From: OLB6 sp964467455 | GTDB lineage: Bacteria > Bacteroidota > Ignavibacteria > Kapaibacteriales > Kapaibacteriaceae | Direction: 5' to 3' | Length of the DNA: 64,000 bases | Assembly (NCBI GenBank): GCA_964467455.1 | Contig: CAYXQJ010000002.1 | Location: forward strand, 124,001-188,000 | Shown here: positions 42,201 through 50,400 of the stretch, in pieces | Layout: every line of letters begins with the position of its first letter | Position numbering within the stretch: the first letter of the stretch is position 1 | Made by a program: the position numbers and the translations under genes | Notes under the pieces: generated by a model | Told to the model about the DNA's origin: nothing | Database searches by the model: none | The model's input: the letters and a program-made list of their open reading frames with translations, nothing else

Positions 42201-42676
42201 GCCATTGCCATGGCTACACGCGGACGTCGCTTATCGATGATGACGGTAAGATCCTTCGGTTCGGTCACCTGCACCGCTTGTTCAAACGCCGCCTGTGCCA
42301 GCTCTGATGAACCATTGCGCCGCGCCTCGTCCACGAGCTGCAATGCATTCGACAGTGTGTCGCGAATGTCAGGATAGGCGGCACCAACACGCAACGCCAA
42401 GACCTCTACTGAGTCGGATGGCAACACACCAAACAATCGCAGCACCGACGGACCAACCAACCACAAACCACCAACGACCGACACACCAACCCACGCATAA
42501 TACATGGCCGTGCGGAGTCCGATGCTTCCGTTGAACGCCCACTCCGTCAGCACGAACGCCAACAACACCATCGTGGAGATCACCGTGACCGTTCCGAGGC
42601 CGTAGGCGAGTTTCCAGAGGTGTTCAAGGCGTCCAACAGCGTGGAGCTTTGCGGTAGTCTGTGAGGGATTCTTCAA
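39203..42676 (-). CDS. DUF4175-type membrane protein with a long Gln/Met-rich coiled coil
   Basis: 1157 residues. Two N-terminal helices (about residues 25-75) and one near 150-170, a beta-rich Ig-like region (about 190-520), then roughly 550 residues of helical, Gln/Met/Lys/Glu-rich coiled coil (KMEKVAEKLEQMTEKLQQ; MKKQMKKNAQKEAAKQMQ) with a Gly/Gln linker near residue 970, and a helical end with YENLIRLYFEALQKR. This matches the DUF4175 layout known from FCB and related genomes; function unknown. A TTG at 42676 is the apparent start, next to a repeat array and with no ribosome-binding site, so the true N-terminus is uncertain. Upstream is the DUF4159 gene, a common partner. Confidence 0.75.
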   Translation of the reverse strand: MKNPSQTTAKLHAVGRLEHLWKLAYGLGTVTVISTMVLLAFVLTEWAFNGSIGLRTAMYYAWVGVSVVGGLWLVGPSVLRLFGVLPSDSVEVLALRVGAAYPDIRDTLSNALQLVDEARRNGSSELAQAAFEQAVQVTEPKDLTVIIDKRRPRVAMAMAAASLALVIGLPALFPNSVGAAYERLMRYDESFMPPAPFQLSVTPKSVTVMRGTTQSIVVKYRGTLPSETTLWIKEQNADRYTSFPVVFDTSRTYTHQLPGLVTSVEYYAEAPWNEVGERSDTGRIIVIDRPLVRTLNGRVIPPSYTGAGATSIDERQADVTALSGSVVDINIVSNKQLKSAKIVIERGRDSASADTVVVAMKVNGPQASGKFSVTANGSYSIHIEDTDGQVNAEPVRYGIVALRDGYPTIAMMEPTKDVDVDASARLPILVAVADDYGFSSLRLKYRLLKSRYAQADEKWSSIDLVFDRGQTTLDVGYTWDLSKVGITPDDVYEFYVEVADNDIVTGPKTAKTSTYKVRMPSLEEVFAETDRAQSEIQKELKQLLKESEQVRKEADELRREMQKQQAQARPQTEWSDRKKAEDLAKRQQEIEEKMEKVAEKLEQMTEKLQQNQAISEETLKKYQELQKLMQQVKSPELERMQEQMKKAMEQISPEEMEKMMKQFKFDEEQFKKNIERTMNLLKRIQAEQKTDELAKRAEELARKQDELRERAQNTNPNDKQAREQLSKEQQQLQKDLERLSEEAKELEDLMKDIGQDMPLEKMQNAQKDLDAQKSSQDMKDAQKNMEQGDMDEASKSQQQASENLQRFAQQMQQMKKQMKKNAQKEAAKQMQKGLDDLVDLSRQQEQLMQQMQGMDPTSQQYANAAKQQQQMQQSMQNIANNMMQLSQKSTQVSPELAQDLGDALQQMQNAMQQMQERNGTGAQREQSGAMKSMNQGAQKMSDALGQMMQGDGQGQGGMGQNPGQGQGSGQSPFQRLQQLADQQQGINQGMQQMGQGGGQGQMTQEQRAQMGRLASQQGKALQALQELEKEQQRASGGKKPIGDLEQIAKDMQEVMTDMQTGSITPETRMRQERILSRLLNASRSMNERDYEKTRESRSGTDVIRKSPSGLDLGDRDAQSMQELMNELRKGYTKDYENLIRLYFEALQKRRLETEAQR

Positions 42677-42757
42677 GTAGGACTTTGTGTTGGACTTCGT
42701 GTAGAACTTGCTGCTTGCTACTTGCTACTAGCTACTAGCTACTAGCTACTAGCTACT
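42677..42757. repeat. 7-bp CTAGCTA/CTTGCTA array with a 12-bp-like segment
   Basis: 42713-42757 is CTTGCTA and CTAGCTA units of 7 bp. 42677-42712 contains AAGTAGGACTTTGTG and GACTTCGTGTAG, words shared with the inverted repeat at 33490. It supplies the SS and TAG stop of the DUF4159 gene and runs to the DUF4175 start. Confidence 0.85.
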
Positions 42758-43429
42758 CGGCACTAACAGCGCGTAAACGATAATATTCGTTCCGATCTTC
42801 AGTGCCGCATCACGCTTCTCCGGTGGGTCATGGTGGACTTCCGGATCGGCCCAGCCGTCGGAGGGATTTGTTTCGACGGTGTAGAAAACGCAGAGACGTT
42901 TGTTGAGGAACAATCCGAAGCCCTGCGGGGCCTTCGCGTCGTGCTCGTGGATCTTCGGCATTCCGTTGGGAAAGTCGAAGTGACAATGATAGATCGGATG
43001 ATCAAAGGGTAACTCTTGCAGCTCTTGTTCCGGAAAGACCTTCTTCAACTCTTTGCGGATCGATGCATCCATCCCGTAGTCATCATCGATGTAGAGGAAG
43101 CCGCCATTGTCAAGGTAGGCACGTAGCTTCTTGGCTTCGGCATCGGAGAAGTTGACCGTGCCGTGACCTGTCATGAAGATCAACGGATATTGGAACAGGT
43201 TGTCCGTAGCAAGGTCGACGTATTCATAGACCGGATCGACGTTGATGTTCGTATTCGCTCGAACATAGCGCAACAGATTCACCTCAGCGCTGGGATCGTT
43301 ATACCAATCTCCCCCACCGCTGTATTTCACGCGGGCCAACTTGATACTACTCTGCACCGTCGGCGGAGCCGATGGCTGCGCCAATAGTGTGGATGTCAGC
43401 AAGAATGACAAGATCAAGAGAACCGGCAC
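42749..43429 (-). CDS. DUF4159 domain exported protein
   Basis: 226 residues. Signal peptide (VPVLLILSFLLTSTLLA) from a GTG at 43429, then the DUF4159 pattern: LARVKYSGGGDWYNDPSAEV, LFQYPLIFMTGHGTVNFSD, GFLYIDDDYGMDASIRKEL, LPFDHPIYHCHFDFPNGMP and a final IIVYALLVPSS. The fold resembles a glutamine-amidotransferase-like domain; no enzyme activity is established. The start lies inside the rsmG gene (16-bp overlap), with GAAGG before it. Typically found with MoxR-ATPase, DUF58 and DUF4175 genes; only DUF4175 is present here. Confidence 0.85.
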   Translation of the reverse strand: MPVLLILSFLLTSTLLAQPSAPPTVQSSIKLARVKYSGGGDWYNDPSAEVNLLRYVRANTNINVDPVYEYVDLATDNLFQYPLIFMTGHGTVNFSDAEAKKLRAYLDNGGFLYIDDDYGMDASIRKELKKVFPEQELQELPFDHPIYHCHFDFPNGMPKIHEHDAKAPQGFGLFLNKRLCVFYTVETNPSDGWADPEVHHDPPEKRDAALKIGTNIIVYALLVPSS

Positions 43430-44091
43430 GTGATGACCTTCTTTTCGTCGGTAGTGAACTGTGGCAACCCGAAACACATGATCGGCGTTTCCTCGATCTG
43501 CAATCCGGGATGTTGTGCCTTGGCTTCGGCGATCTCTTCGGTCAGGTCGCCCCCTTTCAAAAAGGCATAGAACCCTTTTGTGCTGAGTAAGGGGCGGGAC
43601 CATTCCACCAAGACACCGATGCGGGCCACGGCGCGGGAGATGATAACGTCGAAATGGCCGCGATAGTGCGCGTCGTTGCAGAGGTCTTCAACGCGGGTGG
43701 TCAGGCACGTGATGTCTTTGAGGCCGGTGTGCTCGGCGAACATCGTCGTCATCTTCATTTTTTTCGAGATGCTGTCGACCATCGTGAGCTTGATGTCGGG
43801 GCGGACGATCTTGACGGGAATGCCGGGCAAGCCGCCGCCGGTGCCGATGTCGAGCACGCGGGCACGCTGTTTGAGCTCGACGTATTTGAGCAACATCAGC
43901 GAATGAATGATGTGGCGCTCCCAGAGATGATCGACATCCTGACGTGAGACCATGTTGACCTTTTCGTTCCAATAGCGCAGATCGTTATGGAATCGCTTGA
44001 GACTGTCGATCTGTTCTTTGGAGACGACAATATTGTTGGACGACAATGTCGTCCACACGTCGATGGTTTGTTGCCTATCTTCGAGGTTCAT
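43414..44091 (-). CDS. rsmG: 16S rRNA (guanine-N7) methyltransferase RsmG
   Basis: 225 residues. It methylates G527 of 16S rRNA using S-adenosylmethionine. The SAM site is RVLDIGTGGGLPGIPVKI, followed by KLTMVDSISKKMKM and DVIISRAVARI. The N-terminus FHNDLRYWNEKVNMVSRQDV and HIIHSLMLLKYVEL are typical of RsmG. The ATG at 44091 matches homologue starts. It shares bases with the start codon of the divergent glycosyltransferase gene (CATG), leaving no intergenic DNA. The 3' end overlaps the DUF4159 start by 16 bases. Confidence 0.93.
   Translation of the reverse strand: MNLEDRQQTIDVWTTLSSNNIVVSKEQIDSLKRFHNDLRYWNEKVNMVSRQDVDHLWERHIIHSLMLLKYVELKQRARVLDIGTGGGLPGIPVKIVRPDIKLTMVDSISKKMKMTTMFAEHTGLKDITCLTTRVEDLCNDAHYRGHFDVIISRAVARIGVLVEWSRPLLSTKGFYAFLKGGDLTEEIAEAKAQHPGLQIEETPIMCFGLPQFTTDEKKVITCRFS
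44076..44083 (+). promoter_or_regulatory. Possible -7 box TATCTTCG inside rsmG, serving the divergent glycosyltransferase
   Basis: TATCTTCG matches TAnnTTTG at 7 of 8 positions, six bases before the plus-strand ATG at 44090. It would lie within the first codons of rsmG on the other strand. Confidence 0.3.
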
Positions 44092-44719
44092 GCGGCCATT
44101 CTTTTCCGTGATCGTCTGCACCTTCAACCGGGCCGGGCTTTTGCCCAGGGCCCTCGATTCCGTGCTCGCCCAGGTCGAAGCCGACTGGGAGGTGGTGATC
44201 GTCGACGATGGGTCGACGGATGACACGGTGCAGACCGTACAAAAGTACACAGACTCCGACCCCCGCTTCCGTTTGATCGCGCACGAGAGGAATCTCGGAA
44301 CGTCCTATGCCCGCAATACAGGGATCGACCAAGCTCGAGGTCTGTTCGTGACCTTCCTGGATTCCGATGATGCCTACGACCCGGAACATCTTTCGTCGCG
44401 GAAGATGATGCTGCTTCAACATCCAGGCCTGCACGTCCTCCATGGTGGTGTGACGGTGATCGGAGACCCATGGGTCGTGGACCGACACGATCCAACGAAA
44501 CGGATCCACCTTGATGACTGCGTCGTTGGTGGCACGTTTGTTGTTCGCAAGGACGTGTTCGACACGTTGGGTGGGTTTGCGTCCGTTCCCTATGCCGACG
44601 ATGCCGAATTCATGGACCGGGCCGAAAGGGCCGGCCTGATGATCGCCAAGACCGATCATCCAACGTATATCTATCACCGAGACACACCGGACCAGATCAC
44701 TTCGACCTATGCCTCGTGA
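44090..44719 (+). CDS. GT2-family glycosyltransferase
   Basis: 209 residues. MRPFFSVIVCTFNRAGLLPR begins the GT-A fold, VIVDDGSTDDTVQTV is the nucleotide-binding Asp region, and FLDSDDAYDPEHL is the DxD-type metal motif. A short form: no C-terminal membrane segment. The ATG at 44090 overlaps the rsmG start codon on the other strand. Its end overlaps the nth start by 11 bases, so it is probably co-transcribed with nth. Donor and acceptor sugars unknown. Confidence 0.85.
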   Translation: MRPFFSVIVCTFNRAGLLPRALDSVLAQVEADWEVVIVDDGSTDDTVQTVQKYTDSDPRFRLIAHERNLGTSYARNTGIDQARGLFVTFLDSDDAYDPEHLSSRKMMLLQHPGLHVLHGGVTVIGDPWVVDRHDPTKRIHLDDCVVGGTFVVRKDVFDTLGGFASVPYADDAEFMDRAERAGLMIAKTDHPTYIYHRDTPDQITSTYAS

Positions 44720-45359
44720 ATCACTCGCCAACCAGCGCCTGCGTCTTGCCGTGATCATCCATCGGCTCGTTGCCGCCTACCCCGATGCCAAGGTCGGGTT
44801 AGACTATACGACGCCGCTTGAACTGCTAATTGCGACGATCCTATCGGCGCAGTGTACCGATGAGCGGGTCAACATCGTCACGAAAACGCTGTTCGCGAAG
44901 TACAAGACCCCTGAAGATTATCTGCGCGTGCCGGCCGAAGAACTCGAAGCCGACATCCGCCCCACAGGATTCTACCGCAACAAGGCCAAGAACATCCGGG
45001 CCTGCTGCGATCAGCTGATCACCCGATTTGGCGGACACGTGCCGGAGACCCTCGACGAGCTGGTCACCCTTGCCGGCGTCGGCCGCAAGACGGCGAACTG
45101 CGTCCTGAGTAACTGTTTCAACATTCCGGGGGTTACGGTTGACACCCACGTGACCCGCATTACCAACCTCCTCGGATTTGTGAAGACCACCGACGCCGTC
45201 AAGATCGAAGATGCCCTGATGAAGCTGATGGATGAGGACCTGTGGAATGTCTTCAACCATGCCATCATTACCCACGGTCGGCGCACGTGCATCGCTCGAA
45301 GGCCTCAGTGCAACTCCTGTGCGATCAACGACCTATGCCCGTCGGCTCACCGATCATGA
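44709..45359 (+). CDS. nth: Endonuclease III (DNA glycosylase/AP lyase)
   Basis: 216 residues. It removes oxidised pyrimidines and nicks the abasic site. The helix-hairpin-helix motif is LVTLAGVGRKTANCVLSNCF, with the catalytic Lys in GRKTA; the catalytic Asp is in TVDTHVTRI. The C-terminal [4Fe-4S] cluster pattern C-X6-C-X2-C-X5-C is seen in CIARRPQCNSCAINDLC. The start overlaps the end of the glycosyltransferase gene by 11 bases. The length and motifs are normal for the family. Confidence 0.96.
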   Translation: MPRESLANQRLRLAVIIHRLVAAYPDAKVGLDYTTPLELLIATILSAQCTDERVNIVTKTLFAKYKTPEDYLRVPAEELEADIRPTGFYRNKAKNIRACCDQLITRFGGHVPETLDELVTLAGVGRKTANCVLSNCFNIPGVTVDTHVTRITNLLGFVKTTDAVKIEDALMKLMDEDLWNVFNHAIITHGRRTCIARRPQCNSCAINDLCPSAHRS

Positions 45360-45414
45360 GAGGTCACGTTTTCGCATCCACGGTACACTCTAGCATGAAA
45401 ACCCCGGAGTTCTC

Positions 45415-47394
45415 ATGCGTGTGTTGATCTACACCCTTCTTCTAATCCCTATCACCCTCTCACCCTTACACCCTGCTTTAAACCCCGCAGAAGACCCCCG
45501 ACCCGAATACGGTGCCTTCCTAGGGGGCAACCTGGCCATGCACACGGCCTCGTTCACCCAGCTCGGCAACTACGCATCGTGTTGTCCGGAATTCTCCAAC
45601 AGCACCCAGCTTGGCCTCTACCTTGGCGGCTTCTATACGCTGCCGATCTCCGACGCGTGGAACGTGATGGCTCGCCTGACCTACACGTCTTCGCCCTACA
45701 CATCGACCTACGCGGAGACATCATTTGTTGCCGACCTTCGCGACACTCCGCGCGTCCGCGAAGCCGTGTTCACCCACGAACTCAATGCCACGCTCTCGAC
45801 CATCGCCCTGGAACCCATGATCGGCGTCCGCCCCTTCGGCGCCCTCGACGTTTTCCTCGGCGCATCCATCGGCTACGTCACTACCTCGAGCTTTACTCAG
45901 ACCGAGACGCTGACCGAGCCGGAGGACTATGGCGCATATCTCGGCGCTGACCGCACTTGGGTCAACCACGACGCCAATATCCCCGATGCCAACAGTTTGC
46001 GGGCGTCGATCATCACGATGATCCGATATTCGATCGACCTTGACCGCCGCGGCGCGATGTTTCTCGCTCCGGAGATCGGTTTCCACCTGCCCCTTACCGA
46101 TGTGGCTCAGAACGTGGACTGGTCGTATTCCGAGCTGCGATTCGGCGTTTCCTTGGGATTCCGCTCCATCCCGGAGCCGGAACCGGTCGATACGGTGTTA
46201 CCGACACCGGTCGTGCCCACTCCGCCGCCGCCAGCCCCTATTGCCGTGTCAACGATCGGCTTGTTCCGAAAAGACACGAACGGGACCGTACAGCCACTGC
46301 GTTCGATCACGGTGGAAGAAGTGCGCGTGCTTGACTATCTGCCCGTACTCGGCCACGTCTACTTCGATGCCGGCTCCGGCGACGTCCCCTCACGATATAT
46401 AGAGGTAGGGGGCAAGGCAGTCTCCCCAACCAGTACCCTTACGCCGGATGAGGCTTCGCTAGCGGTGTTGGGCATCGTGGCTCGACGTTTGCGTGAGACG
46501 CCGGGTGCGACGTTGACGCTGACCGGATCGACAGCCAACACAGCCGATGACACCGGGCTCCCGCTGGCACGCCGGAGGGCCGAATCCGTCCGTGATGCAC
46601 TGGAGCAGCTTGGCGTACCGGCATCGTCGATCGAGATCAAGGCGCGGCAAAGTCCGTTGATGCCGACGCGTGGCGCGGGTCAGAACGAAGCCCGTCTTGC
46701 CCAGGAAGAGAACCGACGCGTCGAGATCTCATCCTCGGTGCCGTCGATCCTGGATCCCTTAACCTTGACAAGTACGCTCATGCACCACGATCCCGATACG
46801 GTGATCGTGCGGGCATCGACGGAACTACCGGACACCACTCTTCGACGGGTGACGGTCGGTCGAGAACGCTCCGTCTTACTTGATGAACGATACAACGGAA
46901 CATCCATGGAGTGGTCCGTTCCCACCACTGGCCTGCCTGCGGTGAAAGACATACTCGTGGCACAATTGTTGACGCGTGTGCAGGGCGTCGACAGCGCAGC
47001 CGCACGTGCCGAGGTATCGATCGATGGAATGTCGATCGAACGAAAAGCAAAAGAGCAGATCGCCGGTGAGGAGATCGAGCGCTACAGTTTGATCCTTTTT
47101 GCCTTCGATAATGCGACGATCACCCCGGAACACGAGCGTCAACTGGAGCGCATCCGGGCCAAGATGCGCGACGGTGCACACGTCCGGATCATCGGCATGA
47201 CGGACGCGATGGGGTCGAGCGCGTACAACCTTGATCTCTCGCGGAGGCGGGCTTTGGAGGTTGCCAAGGCCTTGGGATCGGATGAATCAGCGATCGAAGC
47301 CCGCGGGGCTGAACAACCGCGCTTCTCGAATGAACGGCCGGAGGGCCGCGCTTATAATCGGACCGTTATCATAGAAGTGAAAACTCATCGGTAG
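45415..47394 (+). CDS. Outer-membrane protein with two OmpA-like domains (paralogue A)
   Basis: 659 residues. Signal peptide (MRVLIYTLLLIPITLSPLHP), then a beta-barrel-like domain (about 30-240) with the shared motif SFTQLGNYASCCPEF, a Pro-rich linker (TPVVPTPPPPAP, about 255-268), a first OmpA-like domain (about 300-440, ending QEENRRVEIS), an Ig-like spacer, and a second OmpA domain at the C-terminus (YSLILFAFDNATITPEHERQ, GMTDAMGSSAYNLDLSRRRA, RTVIIEVKT). The first OmpA domain is degenerate in the TD-x-x-G loop. Paralogous to the gene at 51731. GGAG precedes the ATG. Likely bridges the outer membrane and peptidoglycan. First gene of the surface-protein operon. Confidence 0.85.
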   Translation: MRVLIYTLLLIPITLSPLHPALNPAEDPRPEYGAFLGGNLAMHTASFTQLGNYASCCPEFSNSTQLGLYLGGFYTLPISDAWNVMARLTYTSSPYTSTYAETSFVADLRDTPRVREAVFTHELNATLSTIALEPMIGVRPFGALDVFLGASIGYVTTSSFTQTETLTEPEDYGAYLGADRTWVNHDANIPDANSLRASIITMIRYSIDLDRRGAMFLAPEIGFHLPLTDVAQNVDWSYSELRFGVSLGFRSIPEPEPVDTVLPTPVVPTPPPPAPIAVSTIGLFRKDTNGTVQPLRSITVEEVRVLDYLPVLGHVYFDAGSGDVPSRYIEVGGKAVSPTSTLTPDEASLAVLGIVARRLRETPGATLTLTGSTANTADDTGLPLARRRAESVRDALEQLGVPASSIEIKARQSPLMPTRGAGQNEARLAQEENRRVEISSSVPSILDPLTLTSTLMHHDPDTVIVRASTELPDTTLRRVTVGRERSVLLDERYNGTSMEWSVPTTGLPAVKDILVAQLLTRVQGVDSAAARAEVSIDGMSIERKAKEQIAGEEIERYSLILFAFDNATITPEHERQLERIRAKMRDGAHVRIIGMTDAMGSSAYNLDLSRRRALEVAKALGSDESAIEARGAEQPRFSNERPEGRAYNRTVIIEVKTHR

Positions 47395-47432
47395 ATTTGA
47401 CGTTCGCACGAGTTCAATATGGAGGATCTGGT

Positions 47433-50400
47433 ATGAGGTTACGTAACACGCTTTTCACGCTCCTGGCAGCCGGCATCATTTCGGTAGGCCTCAGCGCTCA
47501 ACCATTCGTGATCGTTAACACGAACACGTCGCAATATCCCCAAGTCGCCATTCGGGCCTTTGGATTTACGACGGCCGGACAGCTGACGGAGATCCAACAG
47601 TCCGAGGTCACGGTCAGTCAGGACGGTACGCCGGTCGCGGCCACCGTAACGCAGGAACCGCCAACGGCTGGACGAAACATCTCGGTCTTCGTGAGTGCCG
47701 ATGCCTCGGCACCGAGTCGGTCGGCAACCCCTGCTGCTCTTACGTTGATGACGTCAGCAGCAACGGTCGTGCCCGACATCGCTAGCGAGACCAATGATGA
47801 GGTCGCCTTGGGCTCGTTCAACGTCACTCCCCTCTTGCTCTGCGGAATGACCACGAACAAGACCACCTATACCGATGCCATCAAGGATCTCAACGTCGGC
47901 GGCGCTGCGAAGGTATTGCCCGCGCTCACCGCAGCTCCCCTTGGGAGTCTGGTCCACCTGCAAAGCGCCCGCAACGGACGCGTGCTTCTCGTCCTGGCCA
48001 ACGGCTCACAGTCCTTCGATCTTGCTCCGGCCTTGTCGATGGCACGTTCGTTTCGCGCCCAGGTCTACGTGATCGGTGTGTTGAGTCCGCTGTCGCCGGC
48101 CTACAAGGCGCTGGCTGACAGCACCGGAGGTTTGTGGGTGGAGAACATCACGGCCGTCAGCGACATCGAAATGATGACGCGTGCCTTTATCGCCCATGCA
48201 AAGAACCTCTCTCGTTCGATCATAACGTTCAACTCCTCAGATCCATGCGGTGGCACCCATACGGTAGTGGTGCGGCGCGGTACGGTCTCGGACACGACCA
48301 CGTACACCCCGTCGAACCTGATCCTGCCGACCCTCGAATGGTCGCGCTCCGGTCTCGAGTTTGGCACAAAGTCCGAAAGCAGTCTCCAGTCAGTGACGCT
48401 GACGGCGCGCAACGCCGCAGTCACGATCACGAACACCACGCTGGATGATCCTGCATTCTCGATCACAACGCCGATCGCACCCGGTACGGTACTCCAGCCG
48501 GATCAGTCGGTGACCGTGACCGTGCGATACGCCGGCGGCGTTGACGGCGTGTTTGGTGTCTTCTCGCTCACAAGCAATGCCTGCGGCACACAGCCGCTGT
48601 ATCTGCGCGCCGGTTCGTTGAATTCCGGTGAGACGCTTACTCTCCTCCAACCAAATGGCAATGAGTCGTACACGGCAGGGACGGAACAAGAGATCCGCTG
48701 GACAAATGCGCTGCCCGACGACTACGTGCGGATCGAACTGTCGCGCGACAACGGGACGACCTGGTCATCGCTGACAGAGAATGCTCAAAACTTGTCATTT
48801 GCGTGGACCCCTGGCCCCCTAACGACGAATCAAGGGAAGATCAGAATTCAGCGTACGACCGTTGATGAGAATAGCATTCTCGTCTTGACGGGTCATCGTG
48901 ACCCTGTCTACTGTGTTGATTTTTCCCCTGACGACAAACATGTCTTCACCGGTGGTGACGACTTCTCGGTACGTATGTGGAACGCCAACACCGGCGAGCA
49001 GGAACGTCAGATCGGAACACATCAAGGTTGGGTGTGGTCGATCACGGCACATCCGTCCGAGCCGCGGGTGGCTTCCGGTAGCCATGACGGTACCGTCCGC
49101 GTGTGGAACTACCTTACCGGGGAACGTTTGCTTACGATCGCTGCAGATTCGCGCGTGTGGGCTGTGGATTACGCTCCTGATGGATCAACGTTGGTGATCG
49201 GCTCCGAGTCATCGGTCACCGTTGTCAACGCCTCGACCGGTGAACAGATCAACAAACTTGTTGTCAGCGATGGCCGTGTTCAAACGGCACGGTATAGTCG
49301 CGACGGCGGACGCATCTTGATCTCGTCGGGCTCTAAGGCACGACTGATCGATGCTGCATCTTTGGCAACGATCCGCGAGTTCACGGGACATACCGCAGAG
49401 ATCTATGAAGGTACGATCTCCCCTAACGGAGAGATCGTGGCAACGGGAGGTGCGGATTACACCGTTCGCTCCTACAATGCCTCGACCGGCGCACTGATCG
49501 CATCGACGCCAGCCGCGACGGCGTCGATCCTTGACCTGGACTTTAGTCAGGACGGCAGCAAGATCTTGGTGGCTGGCGGCGATGGTACGGCGAAGATCTA
49601 CAGCAGCGGCCTGACGCTACAGAACTCCTTGGCTGGACACTCCGGCTTGATCTACGGAGGACGCTTTGACAGCACAGGCGAACGGATCGCCACGGCAGCA
49701 ACGGATGCCACGGCACGGATCTGGACGATCCGTAATGCCACCCTATCGCAAGACATTTCGGATGGCATCTTCCGGATCGTCGGCGGTCTCGGAACTCCGG
49801 TGCCCGTCTCGCACGGCACCGTAGAGATCGGTCAAGGTGTTGAACTCTCGTCGGCGATCATGAGCAACACGGGCACCAATCCGTTGGTGATCAACAGCTA
49901 CCGCATCACGTCCGGCAATGTTGAAGACTTCGAAGTCATGAGTCTTCCCGTGCCGGTGACGCTTGCTCAGAATGACGTGCTCACGGTACCGACGGTCTTT
50001 GTGCCGACCGCCGTTGGTGCGCGCAGCGCAACATTGAGCGTTGTAACAGGAACGGGAACGGTCGATGTGCAACTGACCGGCAATGGCACCGATGCTGCAC
50101 TACAAATGCCGTCAGTCGTCAACTTCGGTCGTCACGTTGCCAATCAAAGCGTTGTTGATACCACGATCACGATCCGTTCATCCGTTACGACCACCGTCAC
50201 GCGCACCGCACTGGTGGGTGTTCAAGCCGGTGCCTTCCAGATCCTCAGCGGCGGAGGCAATTTCACGGTGGACCCGAGCAATCCTCGTGATATCCGGTTC
50301 CGATTCGAACCGGTCGAATTCGGTCGCTTCGGCGCACGGGTCGAACTCACGTTGAGTGACGGCACCACACGCATCATCTCGCTCTATGGTGAAGGGACCG

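Noticed and set aside
9673..42757. Tandem arrays as CRISPR
   Set aside because: Units are 7-12 bp without unique spacers, and there are no cas genes.
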